A DNA stretch of 64,000 nt from Candidatus Heimdallarchaeota archaeon (GTDB taxonomy: Archaea > Asgardarchaeota > Heimdallarchaeia > Heimdallarchaeales > Heimdallarchaeaceae). A program made the position numbers and the translations under genes. Of the stretch, positions 18,345 to 25,534 are shown one piece after another. The notes beneath the pieces were generated by a model. It was not told where the DNA came from, made no database searches, and saw only the letters and a program-made list of their open reading frames with translations. The stretch is taken from positions 19,471 through 83,470 of the forward strand of contig JAEOSZ010000055.1 of the NCBI GenBank assembly GCA_016840095.1. The letters are read 5' to 3'. Numbering within the stretch: the first letter of the stretch is position 1; the number at the start of each line of letters is the position of its first letter.

Positions 18345-18619
18345 TCTTCTGCATACTTAATGAAATTAGATATTTTGGAAAAATATCTTAGAATTTCAGA
18401 GAGCAGTTAGGAGTTTTTCAAGCAATTATGTAATGCATTTAATCTGTTTTCCAGATTTACAGAACATGATAAATTCTAGATAAAAGAGTTTGAAGGCTTT
18501 TCAAATTTAAGTTTCACATAGTTGCATTTTGGTTTTACTATTTAATTTCACGTATATGATTTATGCAATGAATTTCTCCTTCATTCAATGGAATCCTTGT
18601 GGTTCCAAAGGTGAAAAAA

Positions 18620-19390
18620 ATGAACAAAAAACTAGTAATTGGTTTGGTTTTAATCAGCTTAGTTGGTATTACTATGATACCTGTAGGCTATATTGCTTCT
18701 GCAGGTGACTGTACTGAAGTTGATTTTGTTATATGGCTCGAGACTCCTGAAAAACAAGTTGTAATTGATGAAATGATCACTAAAACTGAAAGCTTAGGAT
18801 TAACAGTAAATCCTATTTATGTAACTTTTGAAGAATGGATTGGATATGCTCATGGTTCAAAAGATTATGATATGCTTTATGGCCCCTATATGACTCTCCC
18901 TAAAAATCTAAATATTCTTGATCTTGCTCAATTAAGCTTGATACTGAACTATTTTGCTTTGACTCATACAGATAAAAAACTAATGACATGTACAGACATT
19001 ATGTGGAGTATGTTTTGGGAAGCAATAGAAGATCCTACTTTGATGATGGATGAAGAATTTATAGATAAAATGGTAGATTTGTTCCACATAACTGAAAAAC
19101 GATATTACATTAAGCAATACTTCTCTGTCTTTGTTCAATTTGAAACCCCTAGTTCTGATGAATGGGGACCAGTTCCTTCAATGAGAACAGAAGCATTAAC
19201 CTTCAATTGCTTAAAAGGTCGAGTTTTCAAAGATGCAGACTTAAGAAAAGAATGGAATTCAATCATAGATAGAACAGTCTTTCTAGATTATCATGCACTT
19301 TATACTCCATATCCAGTTTATGAAGTTCATCACATATTCCAATATTCTAACTTCCATGATATAACATTACCAAATAACTACTTGTATTGA
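18620..19390 (+). CDS. Single-lobe relative of the permuted substrate-binding protein
   Basis: A secreted protein of 256 residues with a signal peptide (NKKLVIGLVLISLVGITM, ending about residue 30). DFVIWLETPEKQVVIDEMI, LGLTVNPIYVTFEEWIGY and DYDMLYGPY align with the front segment of the 16043-18310 protein (SVIWLNLVLK, IGIDVTIVIEEW, DFDLAIAS). The last 70 residues (LTFNCLKGRVF, ADLRKEWNSIIDRT) then match its late segment (VGFNLRRPF, CSLRKAISYAID). Everything between, the whole first lobe, is absent. No C-terminal anchor is seen. The ATG at 18620 follows an AGGTGA ribosome-binding site; the frame extends to GTG 18599. Function is unknown; a solute scavenger or a regulator of the larger protein is possible. 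Confidence 0.6.
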   Translation: MNKKLVIGLVLISLVGITMIPVGYIASAGDCTEVDFVIWLETPEKQVVIDEMITKTESLGLTVNPIYVTFEEWIGYAHGSKDYDMLYGPYMTLPKNLNILDLAQLSLILNYFALTHTDKKLMTCTDIMWSMFWEAIEDPTLMMDEEFIDKMVDLFHITEKRYYIKQYFSVFVQFETPSSDEWGPVPSMRTEALTFNCLKGRVFKDADLRKEWNSIIDRTVFLDYHALYTPYPVYEVHHIFQYSNFHDITLPNNYLY

Positions 19391-19637
19391 TCCTTTCCTA
19401 TTCTTTTTTTTTTTTCTTTTCCTTCATTTAAAGTAAAAGTATAAGTTAGAGCTGTCTCCTCCTGAAGGAGCTGAATATGATTGTTATGAGAGACCAACTA
19501 ATCAAGATGCTCTGGATTATGAGATTTCAATGATAGAGAAGACAATTGAAGATTAACTTTAAAATTTGCACAAAACGTTTTTAAATTTCCCTATGATACC
19601 TATTCTTTGATATATCACTTTACTGTTGTGGTGAAGG
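19391..19637. other. Intergenic region with a T tract and a small gene remnant
   Basis: A run of T with few interruptions (about 19401-19422) follows the single-lobe gene and probably ends its transcript. From 19437 to 19557 a frame without a proper start codon encodes PPEGAEYDCYERPTNQDA, then an acidic helix ending MIEKTIED. It looks like the 3' end of a lost gene. The remainder (19558-19637) is AT-rich and should hold the promoter of the activase operon. Confidence 0.4.
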
Positions 19638-20681
19638 GTGTTGAGAAATCAAGAACAAAGGATTAGAATCGGAATTCCAAGAGCTTTGCTTTTCTATAAA
19701 TTTTCTGATTTATGGATAACCTACTTTGAAGAACTTGGAGCTGAAGTTATCATCTCCCCGGAAACAACAAAAAAAATAAAAGCTGAAGCATTAAGTCTTG
19801 CACCTGACGAGGATTGCTATTCAACAAAACTATACTTCGGTCATGCCATAGCATTAAAAGATAAGGTCGATTACTTATTTGTTCCTAGATTCGGTGGTCG
19901 TAAGAAGAACCTTGTTGGATGTCCAAAATTCATAGGCTTAGCAGAAGTCCTTAGATCAATGGTTCCTGAATTACCTGAGATATTAATGCCACATTATAAC
20001 AGAGGTATGGATAAAAATACCAGAATAGGCCTTTTGTATAAATCCTTTAAATTAGGGAAAATTATAACAAAGAATCCTTTTGTAAGAATAAGAGCTATTA
20101 GACGAGCTTTCAAAGCTCAGAAACTTCATGATAAATTAGTTGTTATAGATGAGGAAACTCTAAGCAAATGGGAAAAATCTGAAGTAATTTTGAATGATTT
20201 TCCAATTTACGCTGAAAATGAAAAACAATTGAAAATTGCTTTGGTTGGTCATTCTTACGTTTTGAATGATCCTTACTCATCATTAAACATTCGATCAATT
20301 CTTCAAGGTTATGGGGTAGATATAATTACTTCTGAACAAATGCCTAGAAAATTGATAGAGAAACAAATGGCTAAGCTAGAATATGATCTTTACTTTGATT
20401 TTGAAAGAGAAATACTAGGTACAATAATGCATTTTCTTGAAAGTAAAACTGTAGATGGAATTGTTCATCTTCTAATTTTTAGTTGCGGTCCAGATTCCAT
20501 AGCCGGAGAAATAGCTGCTAGATTTTCAAAAAGAGATTCTGCAATTCCTCTTTTACAACTTGTTTTTGATGAGTTGACAGCAGAAGCTGGAATGAGGACT
20601 AGAATAGAAGCATTTGTTGACATGTTACGAAGAAGTATTGATGATCAAGCGATTCTTCTAACGATGAAAGCACACATTTAG
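19638..20681 (+). CDS. CoA-dehydratase-activase-related Fe-S protein (COG3580-like)
   Basis: A 347-residue cytosolic protein, first of a three-gene operon. It opens with RIGIPRALLFYKFSDLW and has cysteines in APDEDCYSTKLYFG, NLVGCPKFIG and IFSCGPDSIAGE, the three positions that hold a [4Fe-4S] cluster in the 2-hydroxyacyl-CoA dehydratase/benzoyl-CoA reductase superfamily. The C terminus has VFDELTAEAGMRTRIEAF, a signature of the COG3580/COG3581 pair. These proteins are thought to receive electrons from an ATP-driven activase; their substrates are largely unknown. The frame starts at GTG 19638 (TTG 19641 also possible). The next gene is 14 bases downstream behind a GGAGGA site. Confidence 0.8.
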   Translation: MLRNQEQRIRIGIPRALLFYKFSDLWITYFEELGAEVIISPETTKKIKAEALSLAPDEDCYSTKLYFGHAIALKDKVDYLFVPRFGGRKKNLVGCPKFIGLAEVLRSMVPELPEILMPHYNRGMDKNTRIGLLYKSFKLGKIITKNPFVRIRAIRRAFKAQKLHDKLVVIDEETLSKWEKSEVILNDFPIYAENEKQLKIALVGHSYVLNDPYSSLNIRSILQGYGVDIITSEQMPRKLIEKQMAKLEYDLYFDFEREILGTIMHFLESKTVDGIVHLLIFSCGPDSIAGEIAARFSKRDSAIPLLQLVFDELTAEAGMRTRIEAFVDMLRRSIDDQAILLTMKAHI

Positions 20682-20695
20682 GAGGAGAAAAAGAA

Positions 20696-21787
20696 ATGCC
20701 ATTATCTTTCCCATATGTTGGAACCTTTACTTATGTGTTTGAATCAATTGCAAAAGGAATGAAAAGAGATGATGTTATAGTTCCTAATGAACCGACATAT
20801 AGAACAAAACAGCTTGGCTCTCAACATTCTTCAGAATTTGTTTGTACTCCCTTCAAAATGCTACTTGGTTCTATAATTGAAGTTATTGAACAAGGAGCTT
20901 ATGAGATTGTATCAACAGTCTTTGTTGATTATTGTAGACTTGGTTACTATTCACCTCTTTATCAAATTATTCTCGATGATTTAGGATATGAGTTTGATTT
21001 AATTGTACTTGATTGGTATAATAAAGTTGAATTCTTTACTAGTTTCAAAAAACTAGCAAGTAATGTCAATGCTGTTCAGGCTTTTCAAGCATTCAGAGTT
21101 GGATGGATTAAGAATAGATATATTGACCAAATAGATAAAACACTTTATACTTATGGAGCTGTTGAAATAGAAAAAGGAGTTGCATACAAAGTTGCTCATA
21201 AACTTTACAGACAAGTTGTTGAGACTGACGGAATGAAGAATATTCGAAAGCTACCTGAGATTATTAAAAAGACTTTTGCTGATGAAGTTGAAATTGATGA
21301 GGAACTTAGACCTTTGAAGGTAGGTGTTGTTGGTGAATTATACGCAGTTGTTGAACCTGCTATCAATCTTGATATAATGAGAAGATTAAACGATATAGGT
21401 GTTATCACTGAAACACCAATTACATTCACAAGATGGATTGATTTAGGTCAAAGAATGAATCCTTTCAAGAAATGGCATTATAAGGCTTGTATAAAGCATG
21501 CAAAACCTTATGTGAGATATCCCCTTGGAGGGAAAACCAGAGAATCTCTGGGAGCTGTTGTTGAGTACAAAGAAAAAGGATGGGATGGAGTTATTCACTT
21601 GTATCCTTTTACTTGTATGCCTGAGATAATCTCAAGAAGCATTTTACCACAAGTAAGCAAAGAACACGATATGCCTGTTCTATCTCTTGTTCTAGATGAA
21701 CATACAGGAGAAGCAGGTATTCAAACTAGACTAGAAGCATTTGTTGATCTTCTAGAACGTAAAAGGAATGATGTAAATGGTTTTTAG
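20696..21787 (+). CDS. CoA-dehydratase-activase-related Fe-S protein (COG3581-like)
   Basis: A 363-residue partner of the preceding gene. Candidate cluster ligands are the Cys residues of EFVCTPFKMLLGS, VDYCRLGYY and YPFTCMPEI. The C-terminal block LDEHTGEAGIQTRLEAFVDL mirrors the one in its neighbour, showing that the two subunits are homologous halves of one enzyme. KVGVVGELYAVVEPAINLDI in the middle is a shared segment of the family. The ATG follows GGAGGAGAAAAAGAA, a strong ribosome-binding site, and the activase gene starts 18 bases after the stop. The pair probably forms a heterodimeric low-potential Fe-S reductase or dehydratase. Confidence 0.8.
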   Translation: MPLSFPYVGTFTYVFESIAKGMKRDDVIVPNEPTYRTKQLGSQHSSEFVCTPFKMLLGSIIEVIEQGAYEIVSTVFVDYCRLGYYSPLYQIILDDLGYEFDLIVLDWYNKVEFFTSFKKLASNVNAVQAFQAFRVGWIKNRYIDQIDKTLYTYGAVEIEKGVAYKVAHKLYRQVVETDGMKNIRKLPEIIKKTFADEVEIDEELRPLKVGVVGELYAVVEPAINLDIMRRLNDIGVITETPITFTRWIDLGQRMNPFKKWHYKACIKHAKPYVRYPLGGKTRESLGAVVEYKEKGWDGVIHLYPFTCMPEIISRSILPQVSKEHDMPVLSLVLDEHTGEAGIQTRLEAFVDLLERKRNDVNGF

Positions 21788-21805
21788 AAATAAGGAGTTG
21801 AATGA

Positions 21806-22780
21806 ATGACTATCAGTAAAGAGAAGTATTTTCTTGGTGTTGATGTAGGTTCAATAAGTACTAATTTAGCAGTAATAGACAATGAAAAAGAATTAAAAGA
21901 ATCTGTTTATATCCGAACAGAAGGTAAGCCAGTAAATTCTGTTCAAAAAGGAATTAAGTTAATGAGAGAAAAGCTTGGAGAAGATCTTGACATATCTGGT
22001 GCAGGATCAACTGGAAGTGCGAGAAGATTAACTGGAGTTTTAATTGGTGCTGATATTGTCAAAAACGAAATTACAGCTCATGCATTGGCTTCCCTGCACT
22101 ATAATCCTGAAGTTCAAACAGTAATTGAAATTGGAGGACAAGATAGTAAGATCATCATAATTCGTAATGGTATAGTTGTTGATTTTGCAATGAATACTGT
22201 TTGCGCTGCTGGAACTGGTTCTTTTCTTGATATGCAAGCAAGTAGACTAGAAATACCTATAGAAGATTTTGGGGACTTAGCTTTACAATCTGATAATGCT
22301 GTTTCCATTGCTGGAAGATGTACAGTTTTTGCAGAGAGTGATATGATCCATAAACAACAATTAGGACATCCAACTAAAGATATAATCAAAGGTCTTTGTG
22401 AAGCTTTAGGCAGAAATTATCTGAACAATGTTGGGAAAGGCAAAGATATTAGATCCCCGATAATGTTCCAGGGAGGAGTAGCTGCTAACATTGGTATGCG
22501 TGAAACCTTTGAAAAGTATCTAGAACAAGAGATTATAGTACCAGAACATTATGATGTAATGGGAGCTATTGGTTCTGCTATTCTTGCTCAAGAAGACCAT
22601 ATTAAACGTCCTAAGAAATCTAATTTCCAAAGTTGGGATATATCTGAAATGGATTTCAAAACTTCCGGTTTTGAATGTGATGGCTGTCCTAATATCTGTG
22701 AAATAGTTGAAATTAGACGCAATGATACTTTGATAGCTCGATGGGGTAGCAGATGTAGAAAGTGGGATTTGATCGATTAA
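21806..22780 (+). CDS. Acyl-CoA dehydratase activase (BadF/HgdC family ATPase)
   Basis: A 324-residue ASKHA-fold ATPase. The phosphate-binding loop is FLGVDVGSISTNLAVID; the homodimer Fe-S cysteines are in CAAGTGSFLDMQASRLEI and GRCTVFAESDMI; IEIGGQDSKII is the second nucleotide motif. In this family one [4Fe-4S] cluster is held between two subunits, and ATP hydrolysis drives a single low-potential electron into the partner enzyme. A C-terminal extension adds a CxxCxxxC group (FECDGCPNICEIVEI) and a further Cys in RWGSRCRKW, probably for another metal site. It completes the operon 19638-22780. No classical dehydratase (HgdAB) genes are adjacent, so the two upstream proteins are the likely partners. 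Confidence 0.85.
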   Translation: MTISKEKYFLGVDVGSISTNLAVIDNEKELKESVYIRTEGKPVNSVQKGIKLMREKLGEDLDISGAGSTGSARRLTGVLIGADIVKNEITAHALASLHYNPEVQTVIEIGGQDSKIIIIRNGIVVDFAMNTVCAAGTGSFLDMQASRLEIPIEDFGDLALQSDNAVSIAGRCTVFAESDMIHKQQLGHPTKDIIKGLCEALGRNYLNNVGKGKDIRSPIMFQGGVAANIGMRETFEKYLEQEIIVPEHYDVMGAIGSAILAQEDHIKRPKKSNFQSWDISEMDFKTSGFECDGCPNICEIVEIRRNDTLIARWGSRCRKWDLID

Positions 22781-22818
22781 TCACTTTCAACTTTCTATGA
22801 TTTACTCCATTAATCCTT

Positions 22819-23052
22819 TCATATTTTAAGTATTGAATAATGTCTTAATCCTTTAAGATATCCAGTTTTGGAAGATCCATTAAATAATTCATCAATATTA
22901 TCTCTCTTCTCTGAATCACAACTTGGACACCAAGCATTACAGTAATAACCTAAATTCATGGTTGTTTCTAAATTTGAAAATTCAGAATTAAATGGAAAAT
23001 CACATTCCCATTCTTCATAGCAGCTAGGGCATTCATGTTTGCATTTCATCAT
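22819..23052 (-). CDS. Cys-rich mini-protein, paralogue of the gene at 23468
   Basis: A 77-residue protein with eight Cys: KCKHECPSCYEEWEC near the N terminus and YYCNAWCPSCDSEKRD about 25 residues later. The paired CxxxCxxC and CxxxCxxC groups suggest two zinc knuckles or a zinc ribbon. The C terminus continues to a TGYLKGLRH segment shared with the paralogue as TGYVKKK, then adds a short tail. The start MM follows a GAAGGAAG-like ribosome-binding site. Function is unknown; such small zinc proteins often act in nucleic-acid binding or as adaptor subunits. Confidence 0.65.
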   Translation of the reverse strand: MMKCKHECPSCYEEWECDFPFNSEFSNLETTMNLGYYCNAWCPSCDSEKRDNIDELFNGSSKTGYLKGLRHYSILKI

Positions 23053-23467
23053 TTTATTAACTTCCTTCTAATGTTTGAATTTACTTCAGGTGTAGAATAT
23101 GCCGTAAATTTTTGTGTGTAGTATTCGATATGTTTAGATTTTCAAGACTTTACAAACCACTCTAAGTTTTTAAGAGTTTAATCTCTGAAGTTTTTAAGTA
23201 GCTTCAGCAAAATCTTGCAAAACAAATCACATTATTTGTTATTTGTTATTAAATCTAACATTCGAATTGATTTCAATTCTACATATGCATAATTATTTAA
23301 ATATCTTTTCATTGAAAAGAATTAATGTTTATATATGTTTTATAAATGAATTTAATATCTATTCGAGAATTAGCAAATTTTATAGAAAACAAGCAAATAT
23401 AAACTGGTGTAAATATAAAACTTCTCTTAGAACAGGTTCGCACTGGATTGATTCATGAATTGCTGGT
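23053..23467. other. Intergenic region between two paralogous mini-genes
   Basis: About 415 AT-rich bases. The part next to 23052 should contain the promoter of that gene. A 71-codon frame on the + strand (23243-23458) has a TTG start, no ribosome-binding site and unusual composition, so I do not call it. No tRNA-like fold, repeat array or mobile-element end was recognised. Confidence 0.4.
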
Positions 23468-23677
23468 TTATTTCTTTTTTACATATCCTGTAACTTGGAG
23501 TTTATCAAAAATGTCCTCTGTATCTTGACGTTCTTCAGAATCGCATTTAGGACAAAATGAGTTACAATAATAACCTAGCTCCACAACTTCTTCATAGTGC
23601 TGATGTTCAGAGTAAGTCGGGAAATTACATCCCCATTTTTCTCCACATTTATCGCATTCATGCTTACACTCTGACAT
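23468..23677 (-). CDS. Cys-rich mini-protein, paralogue of the gene at 22819
   Basis: A 69-residue protein with the same plan as its neighbour: ECKHECDKCGEKWGC, an acidic spacer, then YYCNSFCPKCDSEERQD. Identity is spread through the protein, showing a local duplication with about 415 bases between the copies. The frame extends to ATG 23692, but starting at ATG 23677 gives MSECKHEC, matching the paralogue's MMKCKHEC. Eight Cys suggest two bound zinc ions. The partner is unknown. Both genes lie on the same strand. Confidence 0.65.
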   Translation of the reverse strand: MSECKHECDKCGEKWGCNFPTYSEHQHYEEVVELGYYCNSFCPKCDSEERQDTEDIFDKLQVTGYVKKK

Positions 23678-23851
23678 AATCACTACTTCCATTCAATAGT
23701 GTTAATTCTCTAATCGAAACGCAAAAAAAATTAATCTACTTTATTATACATTTGAATCCTAATATAGTTATCTCTCAAGTAGAACGAGAAGTAAAATTTG
23801 TGTATTTGCCTTCTTCATTAGGAAAAAAGTGAAAGCATGATTATAAATTGA

Positions 23852-24274
23852 TTATAAAATCATTCCAAATCTCAATAAAAATGCCTTGATCAGTAATCCA
23901 AGAAGAATTGATAAAGTTAAATTGACTATAGTACCTACTAAATAATATCCTGGTTTCTTTTCTATATCCTCTCTCCTGACTAAACCTTTGATACCTATAA
24001 TTACAACAAGTGCAGTTACTTGGTTGAGTAGCATAAAGGTGAGAATCAGAATATTTTCACATCGTCCAACTATGAAACCAATTTTGCTTCTTTTACGTTT
24101 CTTTGCGGGAGTTTCTTCTTCTTCTTCTTCTTCTTCGTCTTTTTTCTCAGGTTTTGGACTTGATTTATCTACATACCAAATAGTTAGTTGAACAAGATAA
24201 TTAGTTATAATCATAGTCAAAAGAAAGCCTATCAAGATAATTAAAGCATCTACCCAATAATCGATTAGTGCCAT
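23852..24274 (-). CDS. Small membrane protein resembling the C-terminal half of DUF3307 proteins
   Basis: A 140-residue protein with three or four membrane helices (about 8-32, 74-96, 112-136). A loop of about 30 residues between the first two is highly charged (KPEKKDEEEEEEEET, then AKKRKRSK); the Glu run is encoded by a GAA repeat. GRCENILILTFMLLNQ, a KGLVRREDIEKK segment and YYLVGTIVNLTLSILLGL resemble the second half of DUF3307 membrane proteins. In bacteria DUF3307 genes often sit beside SatD-like genes, and here the upstream neighbour on the same strand, 21 bases away, is SatD-like, which supports the call. The function of this pair is not established. Confidence 0.6.
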   Translation of the reverse strand: MALIDYWVDALIILIGFLLTMIITNYLVQLTIWYVDKSSPKPEKKDEEEEEEEETPAKKRKRSKIGFIVGRCENILILTFMLLNQVTALVVIIGIKGLVRREDIEKKPGYYLVGTIVNLTLSILLGLLIKAFLLRFGMIL

Positions 24275-24295
24275 ACAAGATTATTATCTAAAGGT

Positions 24296-24940
24296 CTATA
24301 AAAAATCTACTAGTACTTTTTCAGCTTCTCGGATAATTTTGTGTTTAGATCTTCTTAATCCATCTGAAACTGATTGTTGAGTTGTTTTAAGCTCATCTGC
24401 GACCTTTTCTTGGTTGTTATGAGTTTCATATAATCTAATAATCTCTTTTTCTGTCTCAGTCCACTGATATTTGAGTTCTGTAATTAAATCCGCCATACTA
24501 CTTGCCATGGGGTTCTTCTCTCTATTCTTTAAGGAGAATCTAATGAATCTCTTAGACTTCTTTAAATCTTGAAGTGTCTGAGAAGCATTCCAGAATACTT
24601 CACCATCTTTCTCATTCAACTTATCGGTTTTTCTTTGAGAATCAATCTCTCCCTCAGAGATAACTAACCTTATTTTGATAGGAGAGAGATATTCGAACAT
24701 CTTTGAAGCTATCTTATATGCGATCTTTACAGGGTCCTCATCTCCCTTTTTTCTTGGATTCTTAACCATAGCAGTTATTTCATCCCCCTTGAAGATTTCA
24801 ATATCATATTCAAGATATTGCTTAAACTCCTCATTCACATCCTTTATTACATTATCCAACTTATTCCAAAAATCACCTTTGTTAGGTATTTTTTTTGAAC
24901 CTATGATATCTCCTCTAATTATCACAGCTGTTTCGTTCAT
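24296..24940 (-). CDS. SatD-like protein with C-terminal helix-turn-helix
   Basis: A 214-residue soluble protein. The N-terminal 150 residues match the SatD family: VIIRGDIIGSKKI at the start, FKGDEITAMV, IRLVISEGEID and EVFWNASQTLQDLK. The fold resembles nucleotide-cyclase-like domains, but the catalytic status is unknown. Residues 160-210 form a sigma-70-region-4/LuxR-like helix-turn-helix (ETEKEIIRLYETHNNQEKVA, then TTQQSVSDGLRRSKHKI). It is first in a two-gene operon with the membrane protein at 23852. A perfect palindrome (24934-24948) overlaps its start codon, and a TATA box lies 21 nt upstream; both hint at self-regulation. Confidence 0.65.
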   Translation of the reverse strand: MNETAVIIRGDIIGSKKIPNKGDFWNKLDNVIKDVNEEFKQYLEYDIEIFKGDEITAMVKNPRKKGDEDPVKIAYKIASKMFEYLSPIKIRLVISEGEIDSQRKTDKLNEKDGEVFWNASQTLQDLKKSKRFIRFSLKNREKNPMASSMADLITELKYQWTETEKEIIRLYETHNNQEKVADELKTTQQSVSDGLRRSKHKIIREAEKVLVDFL

Positions 24941-24948
24941 AATGAACG
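24934..24948. promoter_or_regulatory. Palindromic candidate operator over the start codon of the SatD-like gene
   Basis: CGTTCAT and ATGAACG flank a single central base, giving a perfect 7-bp inverted repeat. On the minus strand it spans the ATG (24938-24940) and the presumed transcription start, a good place for a repressor to block transcription. The HTH protein encoded directly downstream is the obvious candidate binder. Chance occurrence is possible in AT-rich DNA, but the CG at each end makes that less likely. Confidence 0.45.
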
Positions 24949-24961
24949 TTAAGTATGAAAA

Positions 24962-24971
24962 ATTATAAAAA
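24962..24971 (-). promoter_or_regulatory. TATA box of the SatD-like operon
   Basis: TTTTTATAAT on the minus strand ends 21 nt before the ATG at 24940, consistent with a leaderless transcript. Confidence 0.55.
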
Positions 24972-25073
24972 CATATCTATTAATTTGTAATTTAAAATAC
25001 AAACCATTTGATATGTTATCTTGTTTCAGTAGTTTTAAAGAGCTGTATGTGAGATGAGAATTGGGAAAGTTCC

Positions 25074-25448
25074 ATGTTTGGTAAAAGAAAGAGAGCTATT
25101 CTAGAGAAGATGAAGTATAGAAATATCATTTTAGGTCCTACTCCTGCTAACAATTTTGGTCAAGAATCCAAAGGTCGAGGTCAAGTAAGAGGACTTGGTT
25201 TATTATATTTGACCGATGAAGAGATTTTTTTTGGAATGTATGTACCAAAAAAAGATTTTCACATACTATTAGATCACATTCATGGGATTAGTACACCAAA
25301 ATGGCATCTAGGAAAAACAAAGAATAAACCTTTGTTAAAAATTGAGTTTACTAATAATGTAGGCGAAGTTGATTCTATCGCCTGGCAAGTTAAAGATCTA
25401 GATTTGTGGAAAAATTCGCTTGAAGACAGCTTGAAAAAACTCTCCTAG
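25074..25448 (+). CDS. Small PH/GRAM-like domain protein
   Basis: A 124-residue soluble protein. After a basic N terminus (FGKRKRAILEKMK) comes a strand-rich domain: RGLGLLYLTDEEIFFGMYV, then HILLDHIHGISTPKWHLG, KPLLKIEF and a terminal helix DLDLWKNSLEDSLKKL. This order (seven strands and a capping helix, with 'LYLTDE-IFF') is typical of small bacterial and archaeal PH-like or GRAM-like domains, which bind lipids or peptides. No membrane helix is present. It precedes a TPR protein gene on the same strand. The fold call is from pattern only. Confidence 0.55.
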   Translation: MFGKRKRAILEKMKYRNIILGPTPANNFGQESKGRGQVRGLGLLYLTDEEIFFGMYVPKKDFHILLDHIHGISTPKWHLGKTKNKPLLKIEFTNNVGEVDSIAWQVKDLDLWKNSLEDSLKKLS

Positions 25449-25534
25449 GAGATATATTTTTCCTTCAATACTAGGGATAACTATAAGAATGTAATCTTCA
25501 CTTGTCATTGTTAGAACATATTATTGTGAAATCT

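Noticed and set aside
23243..23458. 71-codon frame on the + strand between the two mini-protein genes
   Set aside because: TTG start, no ribosome-binding site or placed TATA box, Asn/Ile/Lys-rich composition as expected from random AT-rich DNA.
23400..23460. Possible tRNA-like arm (AGGTTCGCACT)
   Set aside because: No matching acceptor stem, anticodon arm or D arm could be drawn around it.
24115..24139. TTC repeat that could be a microsatellite or repeat array
   Set aside because: It encodes the poly-Glu loop of the membrane protein at 23852; too short for a repeat element.
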